Below, piece after piece: positions 16,547 through 23,700 of a stretch of DNA of 38,137 nt. This stretch comes from Nocardia mexicana NBRC 108244. Lineage in GTDB: Bacteria; Actinomycetota; Actinomycetes; Mycobacteriales; Mycobacteriaceae. The stretch lies in assembly GCF_001613165.1 (NCBI RefSeq), contig NZ_BDBV01000071.1, forward strand, positions 1 to 38,137. Reading direction: 5' to 3'. The notes under the pieces are model-generated. The model made no database searches and was not told the origin of the DNA. It saw only the letters and a list, made by a program, of their open reading frames with translations. Made by a program: the position numbers and the translations under genes. The stretch's first letter is position 1. Each line of letters begins with the position of its first letter.

Positions 16547-16598
16547 CGGTTGGTTCCTGCGGTCGCACCGTGCGGTGAAACCGGCCGGGAGCCAACCG
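16547..16598. terminator. Bidirectional terminator candidate between the Rid and lipoprotein genes
   Basis: CGGTTGG (16547-16553) pairs with CCAACCG (16592-16598), enclosing a smaller CACCG/CGGTG hairpin. It fills the 81-bp gap between two convergent genes. Confidence 0.5.
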
Positions 16599-16615
16599 TT
16601 CCGGACGAACTGCGA

Positions 16616-17014
16616 CTACTTCTTGCAGGTTTTGTCCATGTGCTGCGTCACGTTCTGGGCGGACGTGCCCAGCTTCCCGGCGGCGGCCGCATTCGCCTCG
16701 GACTTGGCCCGCATCTCCTCGAGGCCCTTGGTCGGATCGGAGAGATCCGGGGACGACATGCTCGCGTTGTTCTTGTTGATCTGCTCCAGGGAGTTCGCGT
16801 AGGTCTCCCAGTCGGACTTGATGTCGTCCGGTGCCACCTCGGCGATCTTGCGTGACTTGCTCACCATCTCCGCCGAGGAGGAACCGGGATCGGTGCTGAC
16901 GGTGCCCATGTCCTTGACCGCGTCGCAGTAGGCGGACGACGAATCGCCGCTACCGCAGCCGCTGAGGACGCCGACGGTGACAGCGCAGGCCGCAACGGCC
17001 GTGAAGATACGCAT
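16616..17014 (-). CDS. Small secreted lipoprotein, function unknown
   Basis: A 132-residue protein with a lipoprotein signal: MRIF, a hydrophobic stretch, and the lipobox LSGC with the lipidated Cys at position 20. The mature part is hydrophilic and helix-prone (AEMVSKSRKIAEVAPDDIKSDWETYANSLEQINKNN), with Cys30 and a Cys three residues from the C-terminus that could form a disulfide. The pattern, an AYC near the lipid anchor and a short helical bundle, is common among actinobacterial lipoproteins of unknown role. The start at 17014 is preferred to 17050 because it places the signal peptide at the N-terminus. Convergent with the Rid gene. Confidence 0.85.
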   Translation of the reverse strand: MRIFTAVAACAVTVGVLSGCGSGDSSSAYCDAVKDMGTVSTDPGSSSAEMVSKSRKIAEVAPDDIKSDWETYANSLEQINKNNASMSSPDLSDPTKGLEEMRAKSEANAAAAGKLGTSAQNVTQHMDKTCKK

Positions 17015-17176
17015 GAATACGGGACCCTTCCGTATGTCTCGTTTGCCCAAATTTCCCCGGGGTGCTCAGCAACCTACCGGACGGGTGACGAACCGGCCAG
17101 ATCGGTTGTGCCCCAGGTCTCGGGGGCACACGGTCCGTCGTATTCGGGTGAAGGAGACCGGGTCGGGGCCCGAGAA

Positions 17177-17230
17177 CGGTTGGTACCTGGTCGTTTACAT
17201 GTTCTACGTGAAACAACCGGGTACCGGCCG
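17177..17230 (-). terminator. Long hairpin downstream of the DUF4407 gene
   Basis: A near-symmetric stem of about 19 pairs (three G-T, one mismatch) joins 17177-17196 to 17211-17230, anchored by GGTACC at 17182-17187 and again at 17220-17225. It begins 12 bases past the DUF4407 stop on the minus strand. The loop side contains the parS-like 16-mer listed separately. Confidence 0.6.
17200..17215. other. parS-like site (14 of 16 match)
   Basis: TGTTCTACGTGAAACA differs from the ParB-binding consensus TGTTTCACGTGAAACA at only two adjacent positions in the left half. The right half ACGTGAAACA is perfect. Neighbouring genes are origin-proximal in relatives, where parS sites cluster. It overlaps a hairpin arm, so the match could be incidental. 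Confidence 0.4.
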
Positions 17231-17241
17231 CGGGTGTGGCG

Positions 17242-19071
17242 TCAGCGCTCGTCCGGTGCCGGAGGCAGCTGCCGCGGGCCGCGGTACTCCAGTTCGCTCG
17301 CGCCCTGGCGAGCCCTCAGCGCATCGCCGCGGCGCGGGGCGTCGAGGCCGTACTGCGCCTCCGCGGAACCCTGTGCGAGTGCGGCGCGGTGTGGGTCGTG
17401 GGAGCCGTAGGGCGCGTCGACGACCTGGTGCGGTGCGCCACCCGTCAGTTGTTGTCCGCCCGGCCCGGGATAGGACGAATCATCGGAATTCACCGTGACC
17501 TTGCGGGTGCGACGCAGGGTGAAGGTGATCTCCTCGGCCTCCTCGAACGCCTGCCGCACGGTGCGCATCGGGTGGGTGGCGGTATCGACCGCATTGGCGA
17601 CGAAGGACGGCACCAGCGGCCTGATCCAGCGGGCCGCGGTATCGGTGAAGGGCACCGTGCCGATCACCGGAAGCTCCAGCCCACCACCCTTTTTCGGCTC
17701 CGGTCGCGCGGCGCTCGCCGGAACCACGGCCCCGTGCGGATCCGTCGCGGCGAGCTGTCTCGACGGGAGCTGGGCGGGCAGGTTGTGCGGCTGTGTCACA
17801 TTCCCCTCCTGGGACACGGAGCTGTGGCCTCCGGCCGCGGGTGCGGGCGGAAGTTCTGCCATGGCCTCGAAATCGGCGACCGCGCGGCGCGCGGGCTCGG
17901 TGATGCCGATCTCGAAGTTGCCGATGGCGGCGACGATGCGCTTGCGCTGCCGCTCGCGATCGATCGCGGTATCGGCGTGCACGGCCAGGTGGGCCGCGGC
18001 CAATTCGTGGTCGGCGCGCAGCTTTTCGGCCTCGGTGCGCACCTCGGCCCGCTTCACCGCGATGGCGGCCGTGGCGGACTGCTCGGCGCGGTCGGCCACC
18101 GCCTGCGCGGCGACCCGCCGGTCGAACGAGGTCTCCCCGCGCCACCACCGCAGCAGCAGCGGAAGCAGCGCCAGCGCCACGCCGACGACGATGGTCGCCA
18201 GCCGGAGCAGCAGCGCCCCGGCATGGCCGGTGGTGTAGTCGTTCATCGCCAGCCAGCGTGCGCCGAGTCCGCGGTCGCCGGTGTCGAAGGCGTCGGTGCG
18301 GGCGGCGTCGAGAATCCGCTGCCGCTCGGTGATCCGGTCGTCGGCCGGTCGCACGCGGGCCTCCGCGTCGGCCAGCCGGGTGCGCGCCTCGGCGAGCATG
18401 TCGTTGGCGGTCTGCGTTTCGGGTCCGCTGCCGGGCACTCCGGTGATCTTGGTCTGCGGGCACTCCGGCGACGGGTTGTACTCACACCGCGCGATCGTCA
18501 GGTTCTGGCCGATATCGCCCTGCGCCTTGGCGATTGCCTGATCCAGGCCCGCCCGCTCGGCACGCGCCTGCTCCAGGTCGGTGCGCGCGGTGACCACCGC
18601 GGACGCGGATTCCGTATCGCGCCTTGCCCTTTCGTCGAGTTCCCGATCGACGGTGCCGCCCAGCAGGACGGTGCTCGCCAACTCGGCGACCACGACGCCG
18701 GCGAGTGCGGCGACGGCGATCCGGCCGATCAGGTCACCGCGCCGCGTGCCCGACAGCGAGACGGTGGCCAGTGCCCGAGCGCCCGCGGCGACCACCAGCA
18801 GGGCGAGCAGCGCCGCGATCACGACGACCACCAGTGGCCAGTCGGCGGCGGCGGTCGCCAGCGTCACCACCAACCCGGAGACCACCGCGAACAGCAGTAC
18901 CGCGGCGCCGCCGATCGCATAGTGGGAACGCTCGTGGCGGTCGGTCACTCCGGTTCCGGCGCCGCCGAGCCAGGTCAGCAGGGCAACCGTGTCCGGGCGG
19001 GATTTACCGGGGGCATCGCCGCCGCGGCCGGTGGGGGAAGCGGACGGTTCAGGGACGTGGGGGTCGGTCAT
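17242..19071 (-). CDS. DUF4407-domain membrane protein
   Basis: A 609-residue protein. After a disordered N-terminus come LLTWLGGAGTGVTDRHERSHYAIGG and three transmembrane helices (about 52-72, 78-97 and 115-137), typical of DUF4407. Residues about 140-260 form a long charged helical region with a small two-Cys loop (ARCEYNPSPECPQT), then a fourth helix (about 281-300) beginning near TTGHAGALLLRLATIVVGVAL. A basic RWWRGETSFDRRV motif, another coiled-coil segment and a Pro/Gln/Gly-rich disordered tail follow. The family function is unknown; the layout suggests a cytosolic scaffold anchored in the membrane with an external coiled-coil loop. No operon partner is evident. Confidence 0.85.
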   Translation of the reverse strand: MTDPHVPEPSASPTGRGGDAPGKSRPDTVALLTWLGGAGTGVTDRHERSHYAIGGAAVLLFAVVSGLVVTLATAAADWPLVVVVIAALLALLVVAAGARALATVSLSGTRRGDLIGRIAVAALAGVVVAELASTVLLGGTVDRELDERARRDTESASAVVTARTDLEQARAERAGLDQAIAKAQGDIGQNLTIARCEYNPSPECPQTKITGVPGSGPETQTANDMLAEARTRLADAEARVRPADDRITERQRILDAARTDAFDTGDRGLGARWLAMNDYTTGHAGALLLRLATIVVGVALALLPLLLRWWRGETSFDRRVAAQAVADRAEQSATAAIAVKRAEVRTEAEKLRADHELAAAHLAVHADTAIDRERQRKRIVAAIGNFEIGITEPARRAVADFEAMAELPPAPAAGGHSSVSQEGNVTQPHNLPAQLPSRQLAATDPHGAVVPASAARPEPKKGGGLELPVIGTVPFTDTAARWIRPLVPSFVANAVDTATHPMRTVRQAFEEAEEITFTLRRTRKVTVNSDDSSYPGPGGQQLTGGAPHQVVDAPYGSHDPHRAALAQGSAEAQYGLDAPRRGDALRARQGASELEYRGPRQLPPAPDER

Positions 19072-19368
19072 GGGATCTCACATCCTCTAAGTCCCAGGCA
19101 TTTTCGCATGCCGACGACGGTGTCGCTCACTTCGCTGGCGGGGCCGGAGGCGGGAACTTGCCTTACCACGGAGACCCCCGGCCGTGCGCAAAATCGATTT
19201 CAGCGTGACAGGCTGGATCGCGTTCTACCGAGTACGGGACCGGGGATGTGGTCAGCCTCACAGATCATCGGCGAGTGCGTCCCCGAGACCGCGCGCGAAT
19301 CCCTAGTCTCGGTGGGTGATCGGTTTCCGGGAGCCGGATCTCGGGGCTCGGCGACAGGAGGTTCGGAT

Positions 19369-20055
19369 ATGCGCGTCGGAAGCGACGGCAGGGGGCTCGC
19401 GGGTCCGCGTCACCACGGACGCCGCCAAAGACGCCGGGCCGCACTCGTGCTGGCCTTCGCAGTCGCGTTCGGAACGGTGCTCGCCGGGGCATCGCCGGTG
19501 AGTGCCGACCGTGTGCCACCGGCGACCGCGGAGACCGCCGACTCTGCGGCGCCCTCTCCGCTGGGCGGGCTCGTCGAGTTGGTGCTCGAGCGCCTGAACA
19601 CCGCCGATGCGGTCGCCGCGGCGAAATGGGCCACCGCCGCCCGGACGGGACAGCCGCCGGTGGTCGACGACCCGGCCCGCGAGGCGGAGGTCTACGACTC
19701 GATGGCCGCCGCCGGCGGCGGCCTGGGCCTGCCCGAACCGTGGGTGCGCCAGGTGTTCTACGGCCAGATCGAGGCCAACAAGATGGTGCAGCGCGGCCTG
19801 CAGACGTGGTGGCGGTTCGACCCGGGCTCGGTCCCCGCGACACCGCCGGATCTGTCCGCGGTGCGTCCCGTGATCGACCGGGTGAACGGTGAGATCCTGC
19901 GGCAGCTGGCCGCGCACCGCGGCGAGCTCGCCGGCCCCGAATGCGCGGAACGCCTTGCGGCCGCGGTCTTCCCGGTGCTGACCTCCGGCCGGGCCGATGC
20001 CCTGCACCAGGCGGCGCTGGTGCGCGCCTCGGTGGTGCTGTGCCCGGCGCCGTGA
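19369..20055 (+). CDS. Secreted AroQ-gamma chorismate mutase
   Basis: Converts chorismate to prephenate outside the cytoplasm. The protein has 228 residues: a basic n-region with an RRQRRR run, a hydrophobic core (about 24-40) and a likely cleavage after PVSA at 46. The mature all-helical domain resembles M. tuberculosis Rv1885c, with LVELVLERLNTADAVAAAKW (active-site Arg75, Lys86), a downstream Arg104, QVFYGQIEANKMVQ, and Cys192/Cys225 as a probable disulfide. The residue aligned with the mycobacterial active-site Glu is Gln141, as in the cytoplasmic E. coli enzyme. The ATG follows AGGAGG. The role of exported chorismate mutases is unclear. Divergent from DUF4407. Confidence 0.88.
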   Translation: MRVGSDGRGLAGPRHHGRRQRRRAALVLAFAVAFGTVLAGASPVSADRVPPATAETADSAAPSPLGGLVELVLERLNTADAVAAAKWATAARTGQPPVVDDPAREAEVYDSMAAAGGGLGLPEPWVRQVFYGQIEANKMVQRGLQTWWRFDPGSVPATPPDLSAVRPVIDRVNGEILRQLAAHRGELAGPECAERLAAAVFPVLTSGRADALHQAALVRASVVLCPAP

Positions 20056-20440
20056 GTCCTTCGGCGGATGTGAGAAAACCCACTGGAGAGGGTTTGCTGG
20101 ATCTGTGCTGAATCGCACAGTCGATAAACGAAGCCGTACGGTCTGAACGCAGCCGTGACCCGCTGCCTGCGTGTCCGGAACGTCACCTGCGGGTGTCCGG
20201 AGAGTTAGCCGCCTTACATTCGGTTTGTTCGGCCCGCGCCCTGGGAATTCTTCGTTGATGCAGGTAAGAGGGCATCTTGCGGCGTACGTGCAGGCTCGTC
20301 GGGCGGCACGGCGCGACCATGGCGAACAGTGGCACACACGACTCAGCGATCATCCGTACCTGCTTTACACTGGAGAACGCGCAGGTAGTGGAGGACCGAT
20401 GAAGAAGCCCAGGTAGACGCCGTTCTTAGCACAACCTAAG

Positions 20441-20469
20441 TTGGTTGGGCTCACGTCCTGACTTATCGT
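20441..20469 (+). promoter_or_regulatory. Candidate gltB promoter
   Basis: TTGGTT (20441-20446), 17-base spacer, TATCGT (20464-20469), close to the actinobacterial housekeeping pattern TTGACN/TANNNT. Transcription would begin near 20477, just before a stable hairpin. A CAACC/GGTTG repeat (20432-20447) overlaps the -35. Confidence 0.5.
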
Positions 20470-20480
20470 TTGCTCTTAGC

Positions 20481-20501
20481 GTCGGACACGAAATGTCCGG
20501 C
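20481..20501 (+). other. Hairpin at the predicted 5' end of the gltB message
   Basis: GTCGGACA pairs with TGTCCGGC (8 bp, one G-T) around the loop CGAAA. It begins within a few bases of the predicted transcription start, so it could stabilise the 5' end or form part of a regulatory leader. Confidence 0.5.
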
Positions 20502-20714
20502 TACAACGCCCGACCCGGCCACGAGCCGTGGCAACAGCCTAGCGGGCGAGAACGGCGCGGCGGCCAGCAAAACCGTAAGGGTTTCGTTACCGCCGAACAC
20601 CCGGCTACGACATCGGAGCGGGTGGACAACTGGAGAGTCGACTGCACGGGAAGACCATCAGCGCAGCTGGTCTCCGAAACGTCCGGGCGCAGTCTAGACG
20701 GAGGCGATCGACGA

Positions 20715-20746
20715 AGGCCCGATTTCATCGAAGGCCTGAATTTTTT
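20715..20746 (+). terminator. Attenuator-like hairpin with T6 tract before gltB
   Basis: AGGCC (20715-20719) plus CGA pairs with TCG and GGCCT (20733-20737), with an AA bulge and a TTTCA loop. Three bases later comes TTTTTT (20741-20746), and 12 bases after that the gltB ATG. A T run is rare in this GC-rich DNA. It looks like an intrinsic terminator in the leader, which would allow conditional read-through into gltB. Confidence 0.5.
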
Positions 20747-20758
20747 GAAGGCAGAGGC

Positions 20759-23700
20759 ATGACGCAACTTCCTGGCCACAGGTCCCCCACCGGCGGTGCC
20801 GGCTACGGGCACGGACCCACCGGTCTCTATGACCCGGCGTACGAGCACGACGCCTGCGGTGTCGCGTTCGTCGTCGACATGCACGGCCGTCGCAGCCGTG
20901 ACATCGTCGACAAGGCCATTACGGCATTGCTGAACCTGGAACACCGCGGTGCCGCGGGCGCCGAGCCCAACTCGGGCGACGGCGCAGGCATCCTGATCCA
21001 GGTACCGGACCGGTTCTTCCGCGCCGTGGTCGACTTCGAGCTGCCGCCCGAGGGCTCCTACGCCACGGGTATCGCCTTCCTGCCGCAGGCCCGCCGCGAG
21101 GCGGCCCGTGCCCGCTACCACGTCGAGAAGATCGTCAAGGAAGAGGGACTGACCGTCCTCGGCTGGCGCGAGGTCCCGATCGACGAGTCGTCGCTGGGCG
21201 CGCTGTCGCGCGACGCGATGCCGACCTTCCGCCAGCTCTTCATCGCCTCGCCCGCCGACGCCGCCGAGCAGCTGTCGGGCATGGACCTGGAGCGCCGCGC
21301 CTACGTCGTGCGCAAGCGCGTCGAGCACGAGCTCGGCAAGCAGGGCCCTGGCGAGGGCGCGGTCGGCCGCGAGACCGTCTACTTCCCGAGCCTGTCCGGC
21401 CAGACCTTCGTCTACAAGGGCATGTTCACCACCCCGCAGCTGCGGGCGTTCTACCTGGACCTGCAGGACGACCGGGTCGAGTCGGCGCTGGGCATCGTGC
21501 ACTCGCGCTTCTCCACCAACACCTTCCCGTCCTGGCCGCTGGCGCACCCGTTCCGCCGGGTGGCGCACAACGGTGAGATCAACACGGTCACCGGTAACGA
21601 GAACTGGATGCGGGCCCGCGAGGCGCTGCTGAAGTCCGACGTGTTCGGTACCGATTCGCAGGGGCAGGACCGGCTGGAGAAGATCTTCCCGGTCTGCACC
21701 CCGGGCGCCTCGGACACCGCGCGCTTCGACGAGGTGCTGGAGCTGCTGCACCTGGGCGGCCGCAGCCTGCCGCACGCCGTGCTGATGATGATCCCGGAGG
21801 CCTGGGAGCGGGCGGAGTCGATGGACCCGGCGCGCCGCGCCTTCTACCGCTACCACTCGTTCCTCATGGAGGCGTGGGACGGCCCGGCCTCGGTGTGCTT
21901 CTCCGACGGCACCGTCATCGGCGCCGTGCTCGACCGCAACGGCCTGCGCCCCTCGCGCATCTGGGTCACCGACGACGGCCTGGTCGTGATGGCGTCCGAG
22001 GTCGGCGTGCTGGATATCGAGCCGTCCAAGGTGGTCAAGAAGGTCCGCCTGCAGCCGGGTCGCATGTTCCTGGTCGACACCTCGCAGGGCCGCATCATCG
22101 GCGACGACGAGATCAAGACCCAGCTCGCCAACGAGCACCCGTACCAGGAGTGGCTCGACGGCGACAACGGCGACGGGGGCCCGACCAAGCTGTCGGACCT
22201 GCCCGACCGCCCGCACGTGCATATGTCGCACGATCGCGTCCTGATCCGGCAGCAGATCTTCGGATACACCACCGAGGAACTGAACCTGCTGATCTCGCCG
22301 ATGGCCAAGACCGGCGGCGAGGCGCTCGGTTCGATGGGCACCGACACCCCGATCGCGGTGCTGTCGGCGCGCCCGCGGCTGCTGTTCGACTACTTCTCGC
22401 AGCTGTTCGCGCAGGTCACCAACCCGCCGCTGGACGCCATCCGTGAGGAGATCGTCACCAGCCTGCGCAGCATGATCGGCCCGGAGTCCGACCTGCTGCA
22501 TCCCAGCCCGGAGTCCTGTCGCCAGATCACGCTGACCCAGCCGATCCTGGACAACGACGAGCTGTCCAAGCTCGTCCACATCAACGACGACGGCTCGCAT
22601 CCGGGTCTGCGCTCGGTGGTCGTGCACGGCCTGTACCCGGTCAAGAAGGGCGGCAAGGGCCTGCGCAAGGCGCTGCAGGCGATCAACGAGCAGGTCTCGA
22701 CCGCCATCGACGGCGGCGCCCGCATCATCGTGCTGTCCGATCGCGAATCCAACGAGAAGCTGGCGCCGATCCCGTCGCTGCTGCTCACCGCGTCGGTGCA
22801 CCACCACCTGGTGCGCGAGCGCACCCGCACCAAGGTCGGCCTGGTCGTGGAGGCCGGTGACGCCCGCGAGGTGCACCACATGGCGATGCTGGTCGGCTTC
22901 GGCGCGGCCGCGATCAACCCGTACATGGCCTTCGAGTCGATCGAGGACATGCTCGAGCGCAATGCGCTCGACATCCCCGGCAGCACGGGCGATCTCGCCG
23001 CCGATTACGACAAGGCGTGCAAGAACTACATCAAGGGCGCCGGCAAGGGCGTGCTGAAGGTGATGTCCAAGATGGGCATCTCCACCATCGCCTCCTACCG
23101 GGGCGCGCAGCTGTTCCAGGTCGTGGGCCTGTCGCAGGAACTGTGCGATCAGTACTTCACCGGCCTGACCTCGCCGCTGAAGGGCATCGGCCTGGACGAC
23201 ATCGCGGGCGAGGTCGCGGCCCGGCACCGGGTGGCGTTCCTGGAGAACCGCAACGAGCGCGCGCACCGCGAGCTCGAGGTGGGCGGCGAGTACCAGTGGC
23301 GGCGCGAGGGCGAATACCACCTGTTCAACCCGGACACGGTGTTCAAGCTGCAGCACGCCACCCGCACCGGCCAGTACAAGATCTTCAAGGAGTACACCAA
23401 GCTCGTCGACGACCAGTCCGAGCGGCTGGCCTCGCTGCGCGGGCTGTTCAAGTTCAAGTCCGAGACCCGGCACCCGATTCCGATCGAGGAGGTCGAGCCC
23501 GCGTCGGAGATCGCCAAGCGGTTCTCCACCGGTGCGATGAGCTACGGCTCCATCTCCGCCGAGGCGCACGAGACCCTCGCGATCGCGATGAACCGCCTCG
23601 GCGGCCGGTCGAATTCGGGCGAGGGCGGCGAATCGGTGTCCCGCTTCGAGCCGGAGGAGAACGGCGACTGGCGGCGTAGCGCGATCAAGCAGGTTGCCTC

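Larger units (their letters stand above)
20056..20758 (+). promoter_or_regulatory. Gene-free region and structured leader upstream of gltB
   Basis: 703 bp without a convincing gene. The left half (20056-20440) has a TACACT -10-like element (20366-20371) and a tiny frame MKKPR (20399-20416) after a GGAGG site, which may be a leader peptide or chance. The right half, from a promoter candidate at 20441-20469, would give an untranslated leader of about 280 nt with several hairpins: 20481-20501, a long-range GACTGC/GCAGTC pairing (20640-20645 with 20689-20694) enclosing AGACCA/TGGTCT (20652-20673), and an attenuator-like hairpin at 20715-20746. I do not recognise a known riboswitch class. Confidence 0.6.

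Noticed and set aside
17236..19368. Long plus-strand frame leading into the chorismate mutase gene
   Set aside because: It lies antisense to the DUF4407 gene; the true start is the ATG at 19369 with AGGAGG and a signal peptide. Upstream translation has no family resemblance.
20258..20416. Possible 52-residue protein (MQVRGHLAAYVQ...) upstream of gltB
   Set aside because: Third positions are not GC-biased as in neighbouring genes and no good ribosome-binding site precedes the ATG; only the terminal MKKPR part has one, so it is noted as a possible leader peptide instead.
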